Made by a program: the position numbers and the translations under genes
Notes under the pieces: model-generated
What the model saw: the letters and a program-made list of their open reading frames with translations, nothing else
The model's database searches: none
Told to the model about the DNA's origin: nothing
Source of the DNA: Ulva prolifera
Taxonomy: Eukaryota; Chlorophyta; Ulvophyceae; Ulvales; Ulvaceae
Reading direction: 5' to 3'
Length of the DNA stretch: 64,000 nucleotides
Assembly: GCA_023078555.1 (NCBI GenBank)
Contig: CM041201.1
Coordinates: forward strand, 2,859,713-2,923,712
Part shown: piece after piece, positions 23,898 through 36,175 of the stretch
How the letters are laid out: every line of letters begins with the position of its first letter
Numbering within the stretch: position 1 is the first letter of the stretch

Positions 23898-24797
23898 TCA
23901 GGAAGTTTTGGAGGTTTTGCTGAATCGCGGCTTTCGCTTTAACATCGATGCCATACCATACTTTGGCACATCGTTGGTCTTTTTAGATCCACCTCCTATC
24001 ACCTTGAGCTTGTCTTTCCATCGCCGTTGACTTGGGCCCCTGCAGCAATTCGAAGCTCTTTTCAACCAACAATTTGTCAGCGACATGCAACAGACATGTA
24101 CAAAAGTTACGCTGTCATCGTTTGTACTCGTGAATTCGCTGGCACCATCCACACGCCCTCATAAAAGGGTCTGTATTGAAGCAGGTAATGTAACCCAAGT
24201 GCACCAAATTCCCCACGGGCCATCGATGATCCAGCATGCTGGGACCTCAGTGGCATACCTTTTGCCCCTGCGTAGAACCCGGGCGCCCGCATCGCCCATT
24301 TCTTCATCATCATCCACAACTTCCTTAGGAGTCGGCAGCAGGAATTTGTGGTGGCGCTTGTGCTTCGCTTTGCCGTTCGATGTACCGTCCACGCCGTCTA
24401 CGTCCATGCTCGGGAGAACAGGAAGCGGAACGGGCAAGTCTGCCACTTCAGCTGCCATACACTTCGCCAAAGCCTCATCACGACGCTGTTGCGCCTCAAC
24501 AAATACCTTTTCGTGCTTGACTTGGTCCCTGGAGCCACGGACAGGTGTCGATGAGTCGGCCAGGCATGTGCGACGACTCGCTCACGCTACAAGCGCACGC
24601 ACAAGACCTCGACACAGACAAAGCTGACTCTCATATTCGCAGAGCTGCAATGTTGCGGAATCAGGCGAGCCCATGTTTCAAGGATAACATCTCTACTCCA
24701 CCTCGCCCGACGGCGTTTGCGGCATGCGTCGACGAGACACGCACCGTCTTTGCGCCCGAATCGCCTTCTTGAAATTACTGCGTATACTTTTCCCCAT
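23898..24797 (-). CDS. small basic protein, LLPH/YBL028C (DUF2423)-like
   Basis: Three exons join in phase: 24797-24745, 24528-24259 and 24039-23898, giving 154 residues. The protein begins MGKSIRSNFKKAIRAQRR, the hallmark of the LLPH/DUF2423 family of small nucleolar proteins linked to ribosome assembly (family recognised from the N terminus). It continues with EAQQRRDEALAKCMAAEVAD, an acidic patch (VVDDDEEMGD), and a strongly basic C terminus with RRWKDKLKVIGGG and MLKRKPRFSK. Donors are GTGCGT at 24744 and GTATGC at 24258. The N terminus and phase agreement make the gene model good; the C-terminal half is less clearly like the family. Confidence 0.7.
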
Positions 24798-25872
24798 GTT
24801 TGTGTGGCTGTGATTCGCAAGGTTGACGCCTCTGAACGTGGATGATGCTGTCTGCAAGAAAAGCGCTTGTAAATGCGATGAAGCACCTTGCTGGCGGGAG
24901 GAGTTAAACACTCCAGTTATGCAATCATAAGCTCTGAGCCATCAAGGCCGCCTCACTGCCCTGCAGACGCAAGCCGCATGAGAATGTGCAAGGCGAGATT
25001 TCGAGAATGTGTTCCTGATATTAGATCTGCTGATGGGCACAGGGCGGCGGTGTGGCTACAAGAGAAATACATCGCTGGGGCCATGAAGATTCATGGATAC
25101 GCACCAGAAATTGACTGTCACGCAAAACAATAGGCACAGGTGAACAGCAACTCCCGCACCTTCAGGCGCGTTGATTACATCGTTGAAGCTCGTGTGGTGG
25201 CGCAATTGCTCGGTGCCTGTCCCCGTGGATTCGACTAGTACGACTGCGCTTGTTCCAGAAGATGCTGGTCAACCACCAAAGGCATCGTGATCATACCGTC
25301 GGCTTAAAGCTTGAGCACCGTTATATTGCGGTCGTTTGCCTTGCATAGTTCTGATCTTTGGTTGCAGTACTGCTCCGTTGCACTGAACGGTCAGTCCAGT
25401 GTGCACAACGTCCCATATATAGTACACATATTCTATCACCAGAGGTATCCTAGGTAGCTGTCGCCGTCTGGCTACTTCTGCCACGGCTGCCTGGCGTGCA
25501 CGTCGCCAGAGACTGCTTCCTGCGTTGGTTCCGTGCGTGTTCGCTGGACACATACGGCATGAACACGGGCCTATCGGCACTACTAGCTGGATACAGTGCG
25601 TTAGGAGGAGCACTATCGCGTACAGATCGCACATTTTCAGCGTCGCGGGCGGTTGATACACTCAGTCAGTGGCATGGAAGGGCCGAGTCATTTGGCGTGG
25701 AGGGGCCTCCATGCACCCCACAGAACGTGCGATATCAATATATTCTTCCTGTACTGTCGTCCCCGTGTCAATTGGAGAGTATAGGCTCTCAGGTCCTGCG
25801 TGCTCCATCAGTCTCCACCACTCGAGCGTCCACGTGGGCACCTGCTTCAAGCACGTCGCCGTGCCTGTGCAG
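24798..25872. other. spacer; may hold the 5' exon(s) of the acid phosphatase
   Basis: The LLPH-like gene (-) and the phosphatase gene (+) diverge from here. The phosphatase needs a start codon and probably a signal peptide upstream of 25873, but no exon could be placed with confidence. A frame at 25554-25880 starting MNTGLSALLAGYSALGG is a weak candidate. Confidence 0.35.
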
Positions 25873-28800
25873 GTGCACATAGCATACCACAACAGTGTGG
25901 ACGAGATGACGGTGATGTGGATGACCCCCCGCAGATCGTGCGTTCTCGCCGTCCTGCTTGTCTGATCGTCGATATCTGAACGCATCGAGCTTGCTTAGTG
26001 GCACCCGTCCAGGGAATATGCCATACGCTGATTGCTGCATACGCGATGCCCACGTAAACCATCTGCGTGGACCCCGTACATCGCTGCCCAATAGTGCGGT
26101 AGAAGTGAGAAGCAGATGTAATGAAGCACATTTCTAGCTGCTGCAGATGCCATACACAGGTCTACTACGACAAACACGACACAAAGCACGACCTCAGCCA
26201 CAGCAGATTATATGAAGAACTCGGCGAATCAGTACCTGGTGAAGTGGAGTCTCTCGCGGTATGCTCTCATCACAGCCGCGTATGCCTGGCTTGCCTAGTT
26301 TGATGGATGACCTGCTCTAACAATGCTTCTCCTGGCGAATCAACACCATACCGCCATGCGTACGTTCTGTGGAAACAGCTTGGTGGCGCGTGGTGCTTTT
26401 GCAACCATTGTGCGCTGCCTACCCACTCAAGCTTCCCTGAACCTGCCCCCCCCGCGAGGGACAATTGCGTGTGCCCGATACCTTCACCACTGCACCGCAC
26501 TGCAGCAGAGGCAGCTGTGCCAGAGTCCGTAGCACACAGCCAGCAGGGCAAAACAATTCATAGAACGCGTTGCACAACGCACTGCACAGTCTGGCAATAC
26601 CTGGCCCAGCCCAGGACCGTGGGGCCAACCCCATTCGATGTGCCAACTACTGTGCACCGCAGCGGCGCTGCAGGGCCTTGAGTGCACCTGCGCCACCATC
26701 GCCTCGTGGCAAGCACGCCCCACGGCGCAGCCTCCTCTCCCAATCCTGCCCACTGCATGCTTGCGCAACAGCTGCGGCACATGTGTCCCACTGGCTCACA
26801 TGATCTCTACATTATGCGTGGCATCCACACCTCTCACGCCGGGGCGTCAGCGCCTGCAGCTGCAGCCTCACACGCCGCATGCTGCACTGACGCCGCGCGC
26901 GCAGCATGCAGCCGTCGGACATGTGCGGCAACCCCGCCCGCGAGAACGACTATGAACGGACGTGGCACCACACCGCCGTGCTGCAAGGCCTGGACCCCAG
27001 CACAGCGTACACCTACTGCGTCGGCGACCACAGCGGCTCCGTCTGCAGCACCTTCACGACAGCCCCGCCCGTGGGCGCGCGGGAGTCGTTCACCTTCCTG
27101 ATGTACGGCGACATGGGCGTGCCCAAGTCTCAGCACGGCAAGTCCCCAGGGTGCGCCTCCCTCCCGCCCCCCCCCCGGCTGCACAGGTGGTGGCAGGTAG
27201 GTGTGGGTCTGCCACAAGCGCGGGGCCTGCTGGCGAGCTGCTCGCATGGTGCGGGACTCGTGGCGCTTCTGTGCGCGGGCTGCGGCGCATGACCACGGCG
27301 AGCGCGTCGGCCTCTGCCACGAGCTGACGCGGCCATGCATGCGCTGTCTGCTGAGACTGGCGTGCGGCTGCAGGGCGGAGTCGGTGATGGCGGCCGTGCA
27401 GGACGAGGTCGCGGCCGGGGACGTGCGCTTCGTGCTGCATGTCGGAGACATCTCGTACGGCGACGGCCGCGGGGAGGTGTGGCAGGCGTTCATGCATGAC
27501 ATCACACCGGTCGCGTCGCGCGTGCCGTACATGGTCGCTGTCGGAAACCACGACTACGACTACGACCACGGCAAGCGGCGGCGCGACCCCTCCGGCGCGG
27601 ACCGGCTACCGAAGTGGGCGCGCGAGGACGCGTCCAACGGCGAGTGCGGCGTCGCGCTCGCGACGCGCTTCCAGATGCCGCAGCGCGGGTGCGTGCCGCG
27701 CTGTGACGTGCTCGCGCCACTGTTGCAGCCTTCTCGTGTTGGATTTGTGGGGCTGCGCACATGTGGTGTGATGTGCTCGCGCCGCTGTTGTGGCCTGCTC
27801 ATGCAGAACTCACGTGCTACTTCGTGTTGTGCATGCTGCGTGTGCTGTGCAGGTCCGGCAGGCTCGAGGAGAACGCGCCGTTCTGGTACAGCTACGACCA
27901 CGGCTCGGCGCACTTTGTGGTCGTGTCGTCGGAGCACTCGCTGAAGCACGGCAGCGACCAGTGGCAGTGGCTGCAGGCGCACCTCCCGACTGTCGACCGC
28001 TGCAAGACGCCGTGGCTCATCCTCGCCATCCACCGGCCCCTTTACGTCATCCACCCCCACCACGCCAACCGCAAGGTGCGCCCCTCCTGAATATCACGTG
28101 TCGCAACAAGACGGCGCCTCAAGTGCATCTTCGGCGCAGATGCAGCCAGTGTTTGAACGCGGGGAGTTTGCCGCGGCCGGCTTGTACGGAAGCACGAGCT
28201 GCGTCATCAGTCACACGCTGCAGCATGTCTGTCTGTCTTACATGTCTGTGCTGATGGACTGAGCTTGCGGATGGGGTCACCGCATATCGTCGCAATCGCC
28301 GGCGCGGCGCCGCACCCCGCTCTCATGGGAGGCCTACCCACACGCCGCCAGCACACAGCGTGGGGAAACCAGGTGGCTGCACGCAGGTTGCGAAGCACAT
28401 ACGCCACCACGTCGAGGACCTGCTGCTGAAGTACGGCGTGGACGTCGTCGTGTCGGGGCATGTGCACTCGCACTCCCGCTCGTGCCCCGTCGTGGACACG
28501 GACTGCGCGGACTTTGCCGCGGGCGCGGTGCTGCACGTCGTGACCGGCTCCGGCGGCCACAAGCTCTCGAAGATCTCGACCCACCAGCCACAGTGGGTGC
28601 AGTACGCGCGGCGCTCCTGGGGCTACTCCCGCTTCACGGTGCGGGCTCACCCGGGAGCATTCAGCCGCCCACGTAGCTGCTGCCGCCTCTGGGCGTGGTG
28701 TGTGGACGTGCTCACGGGCGCACGCGGATGCACGATGTAGGCCGCTTTGGCGCGTTGTCACAGCATGCATTCGGCAGGCATGTGGTGCTTTGTTTACTGC

Positions 28801-29498
28801 AAGCCCAGTGGGCGTTGCAGTCTGTGCCGGTGCCCTCGCTGCTGCACGAAACGCATGAACAGGAGCAGTATGTATTCCGGCGGCGGCATGAGGTGCACGC
28901 GTCATCGCCTCAGCGGCCGCAGCGGCCGCGGGCCTCGTTGCAGACACAGCATGCCTGCGGGTAACCATGCCTCGTGTTCATGAATGACACGCGCCGCGAG
29001 CGTCGATTTACATTTTATATTTTTCCACCCTCGTGTGGCATGCAGATCGACGAGTCGGATCCCAGCGGCGCGTCCACCCTCATCGTCGACTTCGTCGAAA
29101 CCAAGGACGGCAGCGTCTCAGACAGCATCACGCTGACCAACAACCTCCGCCGCGACGGCACGTGCGCCTTCTGCTACTCGCGCAGCGGCGGCATGGTGTC
29201 AGGGCCGGCGGCTGCCGGCGGCGCGCCGCGTGCCGGCGCGTGCAGCCCGCCGTCGAGCCTGGAAGACCTGCAGTGGCTGCAGGAGGTGCGGCTGGCGCGG
29301 GAGCGGCCGGCGTGGGCGCGTGCGCTGCGTGCGGAGGTGCCGCGGGGCTTGATGCTTGAGGCAGGGCACGAGCTGGACGTGCAGAGTGACGGGAGCGAAG
29401 ATGGGGAGGGGGCGTGGTTCGATGCGGGACAGATCGTGCGGGGATCCGTGGGGGGCTACCCGCAATCGGACGACGCCGATCCCGACGACTACCTCTGA
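25873..29498 (+). CDS. purple acid phosphatase (metallophosphoesterase), 5' end missing
   Basis: Purple acid phosphatases hydrolyse phosphate esters at a two-metal centre and are usually secreted or vacuolar. Seven exons join in phase: 25873-25937, 26147-26258, 26912-27150, 27374-27688, 27853-28075, 28387-28638 and 29046-29498. The first three give a fibronectin-like domain (VHIAYHNSVDEMTVMWMTP, then HHTAVLQGLDPSTAYTYCVG). The catalytic domain shows all five metal motifs in order: GDMG, GDISY, GNHD, AIHRP and GHVH. ARRSWGYSRFT and LIVDFVETKDG close the fold. An extra acidic tail of about 100 residues, rich in Gly, Asp and Glu, follows. The visible length is 552 residues. A start codon and signal peptide were not found. 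Donors are mostly GTGCG-type (27151, 27689, 28076, 28639). Confidence 0.93.
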
Positions 29499-32400
29499 TG
29501 AGGAAAATGTACACTAGCTGTAGATGTGATGCAGGGGGGGTGCGGGGGGGTGAGTTCGATCGGAGGGGCGGGGTGCTTTGCGAGTTGGTTGGCACAAGCT
29601 CCCATCTCTGGAGCAGCTTTGTGCAGAGATCGAATGCGGCATGCGTGTGTGCGGCCACCACCTCCACGCACTGCAGCGCCCCAAGCCGACACGGCGTCCC
29701 CCCGCAAATGATCTGGCAGGATGCCCAGGGACGGGGGTGGGGGTGGGCCCAGCCCCCCCGGGCGGAGCGGCAGCAGCGGCATTGGAGATGCGGCACCCGC
29801 TCCGCCTGCGGCGCCTGGGCATGCATGCTGCAGCCGGTCGCAGCGGCCCTCCGCCACTTACGATGATCGGCTCTGCTCCCGCTGCGACTGTGCCGCACGG
29901 CAGCCGCGCGGCGGCGGTCGGCAGCCCCGTACACCCCCATGCAGCTCTGCGGTCCCCGAGAAGGCCAGCTGGGATTGCAGGCCGTGGTGGGGGGCTATCC
30001 CGCTCCTCTATCTGTCGGCGGTGCGGGAGGTCCGGGTGAGTGTCGAGGCCGATGCTCCTTGTGGTAAGGTCTTGTGGATGGTGGGAGGCGCAGCGGCGCT
30101 GCCCTCCAGGTGTGGCCGGGCGCATTGCCAGTGCTGGCAGGTGAGGCCGGGCCGGGAGAGTGGACTGTGTGAGCTGCGGTGGTGTGCGCCGCGGAGGTTA
30201 TCAGCTTCGTGCATGCTACGCATGCGTGAGCTCAGGTGTGTGGGTGTGTAGATGTAGCGGCAGCCCTGGTCGGCGCAGGTGCACCCAGTGTGGTGGATAC
30301 AGAGTCAGCATATCGCAAATCGTGAAGTGCGTACAAGAATGGCCGATTGAATGACATGGGACCATGGGATAGTGGTGGAGGTTGTCATTGTAGCCAAGAT
30401 ATGCATGCACCAGAGGTAGCTGTTCTGGGATGTCCGTTGGGGCTTGGGGATGTGGTAATGCTGATCTGGGGGGCACTGCTGCCACGCGCCATGCGCGCTG
30501 CTGAGCTGGCAGTTAAGGAACACGGATAGCGTAGGACTCACGCTTTGTGTAGGATTGGCTGGGGTAAGTATAGAGCGCTAGCTGACATGTGTAACAGCGT
30601 CTGGATATGTTGAAGATTACGCACACAGTGACATGGGTACTGTCCAACCAGGGGATGTAGTCTGCATTGGCATGTCAAAATGTGGCTGTGGAGGGTGGAT
30701 TGTCCGGGTGCGAGTCTCCTTGGTTATATGGGGTGGTATCGTCCGGGACTACGTGCCCGGGATCGGGCACAACCATCACATTGTGCCCCAACATTCAGTC
30801 TCAATGATGCGCAAACATAGTGTGGCCACTTGATTCAGGCAGGCATGTAGGGATGCAACATGCCGTGGCTGACTGGCAGTGAGATGTCGAGCACGTGGTT
30901 CTCATGGGAGACAGCCATTTAGCCAGCATGTTGCTTGGATGCCTCGTGCGGTCTGCCCGTTCGGAGCTGTCAGTGTCCCAATGGATCTGTCTACCAGAAC
31001 ATGGATACACAACTACACTTGTACTTATGTCAGAACACCATCACACTTCGACCGTGGTGCAACTGTGAATCGGGTGTCGTGTGGCCATGGTGCCATGGCG
31101 TCGGGCCTATGCCCTGCAGCTGCTGCCCCCGTGCAACTATATCAGGGGCCAGCAACGTGCGGGGAGTGCATACTTCTGGTTCTATATTAGAGCCCGGTAC
31201 ACACGTGGCGGGCCAGTGCTGCTAGCTCCACCTTCACGGTTGCCATGGGGCCGAGTATTGTGAGGATCACATCAGCTCACACCGGAGGAATGCCCACGGT
31301 TGAAACCGTCATGCCATCACGTTGGAAACCAGATCTACCTCTGGAGCTCTGGACGCGGATATGAGACACTGAACCGCTTTTTGGGCGAATGCTGTAAGCC
31401 AGATCGGCCTGCCCTGATAAGTGTGACATCCAGAGTGGTCTAGACGTGGCGTGCTCCAATTGCAGACAAAGACTGCATCAGCGGAGTGCTCCATATGCCA
31501 CCCAATGGGCGACTCAGCCTATGGGGAGTGATAGAATATTTTTTAGCAACTTGGCATGGATTTCCACAGCCCTAGCCGAGAGCTTCCGAGCCTGTCCGTG
31601 TGGAAATGATGACACCAAAACCACGTTTGCTTCAGCCACGATCACAAAGGTGGCTGAGTGCATGCAAGGTGATGCATTTGACGCGCACCACACATCAATT
31701 GAAGCTGTCACGCTGGCTTAGCCACAACTTGGGATCTGTAGTTGTATCCTTGAGTGAGGACAACTGTGAGGAAGTTGTCGAGGTGCGCTCAAAAGTCAGA
31801 GATGATCCAGGGATGCCTCGGGAGGAATTGCTCCCCAGTGCGCACGGTCAAGACTGCACGAAGTCTCTTCAGCACAGCGGCTGCATACAAAGCAATTGAA
31901 ACGGATCGCAGTAATGTACCTCGTTTTGTGCCCTCTTTGTCCCAGTATGTCGGGACTGCTACGGCGTTCCATAACCACAATTGTATTCCGCTCTGTACCA
32001 GCTCATTCAACTTGCTTTCAACAAGCCATTGTCTGATTTGAAGACCTCTCTGCGACACGTCCATGTTGTTCAATGGAGGACTGGCACATAGTTCGTCAGC
32101 CACATCCAGCTGGCAATGGCGATGAAAGTCGTGCACATGGCTGACATGAAGCTACTGTTGTGAGCGACAGCAGCTTGTTACATCATTGCAGCGCATCTTG
32201 TTGACGCCAAAAGTGCAGCACACCATCAGGCCTGGTCACGTTCATGCTACTGCACGTGAACGGAATCGGGTGCAGGCCCAGCTTCATAACCCAGTGGCCA
32301 GACCAGTCACTGTATCGCACTCATGCTGCGAGTGAAGGCGCTGTCTAGCTGTTACTGTCGTCAAGAGAAAGGCCTGACACAGTCCACAGGCAAAGGTCTC

Positions 32401-35400
32401 TACTAAGTGGGTCCAGTGAATCCTCTCTGACCGTATCTGCCTATCCACATCATGGCGCAGCGGCTGCGTCCCCAAAACAAATGATACAGCACTTGAATCG
32501 ACGGCATGCCCTTTTGACGAGATCTCCTATGGCGGCTTTGAGTGGACTGGACCCGCACGTATGTGCGGAGGCGGCTCAGGCTGCAGCTGCAGACAGCCCA
32601 GGAGTTTCATGTGCAACACGGGACAATTCACACACGGCCCATGCCACGACAGCAGCGCCATGGCATTGGCTGTGCCTCCACCACTGTTCTCTACAGCGGG
32701 CTGCAGGAAGGAGAGCTGCGCCCAGGCATGTGGATAGGTGCTATAGAGGCAGGAGCGGAGGCCTCTGCTGTGCCCCTCGACAAGCGCCCTCATGCACCGC
32801 CCCGCAACACGTGCTTGTCGACCCAGCACTCACATTCATTCCTGCGGGCACAACACAACTACGTCATTGACATCACTGACTGCCACTGCAACAAGACTGC
32901 ATCACTCTCATGTCAATATGGTCCCAGGCACGCACCATCACCGCATACACCAGTAACGCCACAAGATGCCATACGCAAGCTGCACAGCTGAAATACATCC
33001 CTCCATGCCAGCTGGCCATGAGCTTTCAAAACCTCCAGGCCTTTCGCCCGGTTGCCGTTGGGCAACACAGCATCGGTGCGAGCACAGCGGATGCCGGCAC
33101 GCTCCGAGTACACGCTGCTTTGCATATACGCACTGAGTGCGGCCTCGGGCCTCTCAATGTGACGCATGACCATGATGGCTCGGGCCTGCGCCGTCCTCGG
33201 CCGGTGGCGGACCGTCACAGGGGGCAGCGCCCTCGGGTACCACTCCGACCATGTCAGCGATGTACTCCTCCAGGATGAGACCTGCATGGCGGCCAGCACT
33301 GACACGGTCACTCTCCAGGCCTCTGCGCCAATCGCCCACACAGGTAGTAATGCCACAGCACGATGGAGGGGCAGCCAATCATGCACCCTGCGCCAGATGC
33401 CACAGTGACAGCACAGCATGCGGCAGATCAGGCGGTGTGGAGGACAGCGGTCTTCCGCCATGCCGCACAGGTGGCGATTTGGTTACATCCTCACTCGGTT
33501 TGTCTATGTCGCGATGCTCTCTTACAGAGCAAATGCTGACGGTCGCCCGTCAGCATGGCTAGTCAAGCCACATGGTGCCCACAGGAGCTGTGTGAGGGGA
33601 ATTTGCGGCTATGTAGTACAAGTCACAGGATCTCAGGCCATTGTATGGCACAGCACCAACTCAAGTCACCCAACACACATTGCGGCTGCGTGGTGCCAGT
33701 CTATTACACGGCACGTGGCTGGGCAGGGGCTCTCAGGTCTGTGCTGGCCCGGTCATGGGTGTGGCGTGGGGTGCGGGTGCAAGGAGGTGCTTGGCCGCAG
33801 GGGAGAGTTCCCACGCAAGCACGCTACGCAGATGCAGCTGGTGACGCGGGTCACGATGGAAGGGTCCAAGCAACACTGGCTTCCGACAGGGCGGTGTGCC
33901 CGGAGGCAGGGAACACATGGCCAGGTGCTGAAGGGGGAGGAAAGAGCGGCAGCGGTGCCGCACTCTGAAATTAGAGGAAAGACCAGCATCACAGCACAGG
34001 CAACGGGTAATAGCTTGGGAGGCACACTGGTGGCAAGTAATGCTTCAGGGGATAGAATTCGCTCTAGACTCTTCCAGGGCGCTGCGTCGCCTGATTGTCC
34101 GTCAGGCAGGTGCGGATCACATGCAGCTGGTGTCACCTGGGACCAGCTGACCAAGTTCGCGTAGTCTTTCAGGCACAGCAGTACGTCTTGCTGTGTTGGG
34201 TGCAAGCTGGCGAAGAGCGCTTGAGCAGACTTGCCATGGATCATCTCGATTTCGTGAGCTATGCGTTCTTCCTTACGTCTTTCCTGAATAGCTGCTGTCC
34301 GAGACCTGGGCGGTGAGGCTATGCCTTCTTCCCTACCTCTTTTCCGAAGACCATCTTTCTGAGACCTGGGCAGTTGAGGAGGCATTCAAATGCTGCTCAC
34401 TCAAGGACAGGCACTTGATTTGCTGTGTGGCTCGTGTCGGAGCATTGGCAACCAGTAATTGCAGGAGAAGGTCACTGCTCAGATTCATACCTCGGTGGCT
34501 TCTCTGTGGAGTCTACCAGATCCTGATCCAATGCCGCAGCCAGTTTATGGTGGATTGCGAAGGTAGGGAGGAAAGTACCTTCATCTGCGACACCATCCCA
34601 GTTATTTCTGCCGCTAGCTTCTGGTCTGCACAGCTACGGCGACTGAAGCGGGTAAGCGACTGCAACAGGCAATTGCACCGCAGGAAACCGGAGCATACGA
34701 ATAAAAATCTGTCGAGATGCTGCCAAAGTCGTTTATATGAATGGCATCTACTCCCATCGCGGGGCTATACACGTATCGACCCGGTGCTCCCGACTCGCGC
34801 TTCGACAATTCAGCCAGGTACGCCCGAGAAGTTCTCTGGAACATGAACCGCCAATCGCCTTTGCCTTCCATTGTGATAATCTTGGCAAGCAGGTGATCAG
34901 CGAAACGGTCTTGCACCCAGACGCCCGGTTGGCACTAGCGACATTCACGGCCGGCGAACAGACTGTGGACATGCGCTTCCCTAACTTCCCATAACGTGTA
35001 CGCACATCAGTCGTGCGAAGTCTTGGCCTGATTCAGGCTTGCCTGCGGTCGCGCGAGCTTTCAACTGAGGAAACACGTGGTGTAGGTGTCCTGCGGCATG
35101 GTCAGGATTCCTGACTCAGGATGCACACACTGAAAGTCGAACGACACGACCCAGCAGTAAGGAGTGCGCAGGAGCCGAGTTCTGTCAGGTTTAATTGAAT
35201 GGCCTTGATCGCTGCCGGTGCTTGTGATCCGTTGCCGGCTGCACGTTTTGGAGTACGCGCGAGAAAAACGAAAGCGTCCATGGATTTTCACCGCTCCCTG
35301 GCCGAATGCCTGGCCGAATACATGATGCGGTGTGGATCAATTCAATTCGCCTCTCTGCGCAAGGTCTGATGATCCTCTCAAATTCGCTAACATTCGCTTT

Positions 35401-35447
35401 CCGAATGCCAAATTCGAGGGAGTATATAAATAATATTCATAGATGCC
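29499..35447. other. gene-poor region of about 6 kb, no gene supported
   Basis: The left part (29500-30050) is GC-rich with low-complexity open frames on both strands and may be an unrecognised exon or long 3' UTR of the phosphatase. From 30.1 to 35.4 kb the DNA is closer to balanced composition, and long open frames occur on both strands, such as 33418-34164 (+) and 33753-34385 (-), with no family match. A stretch at 32800-32880 (+) reads LVDPALTFIPAGTTQ, reminiscent of extracellular beta-sandwich domains, but without supporting exons. Degraded genes are possible. Confidence 0.4.
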
Positions 35448-36175
35448 TTGTGTATGTATGTATGTAGTTACAAAGGACAGAGGCCGGGCAGCGAGCCATC
35501 GCTAGGAATTCACACGCATATCCACTCACGCAGTCATGGCACTAGGCCGGGCACGAGCACGTACCACAGCCCTACCGGTGATGCCAGCCAAAGATTGAAG
35601 CCCTGCACGGAGCACAAGAGCATTCCCCTTGCACAACGCCACACTCAACCGGCGCAGAGCATTCGTCACAAACAAAGCACGGTTCACCTTACCACACCGA
35701 GACGCAACCTCCGCCAGCCGATTCAAGTGATTCATGGCAGGCCGCCCCAAGCGACCATGCGTCTCATGCGACAACGGCACGAAACTATACGCATCAGGGT
35801 CGTACAAACGATAAGCAGTGCGTTTCTGCACGTCCCGCGTCTCCGCAGCACCCCCGTCCTCGCGGGCCGCACGGCCGCAATAGGAACCAGCACAGGGGTT
35901 CACAACCGACACATCTCCTATGCACAAAGGGTCGCCCGGCGGCACAAACATGATGTCCCCCAGTTTCTCCTGGGCCACTGCCCTGAACACCTCATCCAGC
36001 GCCGTTGCCTGCGCGGCTGCGGCCTGCTCCCCAGGCCCCGCTGGATCCTGACCTGTATGTATGTAGTTACAAAGGACAGAGGCCGGGAAGCGAGCCGTTG
36101 CCAGGAATACACACGCAAAGCGCTGTGTATTCCGCAACCCGCTGGATCCTGACCTGTATGTATGTATGCATGATT
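35448..36175 (-). mobile_element. inverted 5'-truncated LINE copy
   Basis: This is the same element as at 61-1041 but on the minus strand. The + strand shows TATGTAGTTACAAAGGACAG and GAGGCCGGGCAGCGAGCC at 35458-35500 and again at 36058-36100 (with a variant GCGAGCC spacing). CCGCTGGATCCTGACCTGTA occurs twice, near 36039 and 36132, which suggests a duplication made during or after insertion. It encloses an open coding remnant at 35526-36137. Confidence 0.7.
35526..36137 (-). pseudogene. LINE ORF C-terminal fragment, open reading frame
   Basis: The frame runs 203 residues without a stop and includes EKLGDIMFVPPGDPLCIG, SVVNPCAGSYCGRAAR, VQKRTAYRLYDPDAYSFV, HETHGRLGRPAMNHLNRL and VTNALRRLSVALCKGN. 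It aligns with the broken copy near 327-839. No reverse transcriptase or endonuclease domain is present upstream, because the copy starts directly at a tail module. It is therefore a truncated fragment and is unlikely to act on its own. Confidence 0.65.

Noticed and set aside
33753..34385. A 210-codon minus-strand frame starting MPPQLPRSQKDGLRKRGR.
   Set aside because: The start looks protein-like, but the rest turns into Cys/Pro simple sequence with no family match and no neighbouring exons.
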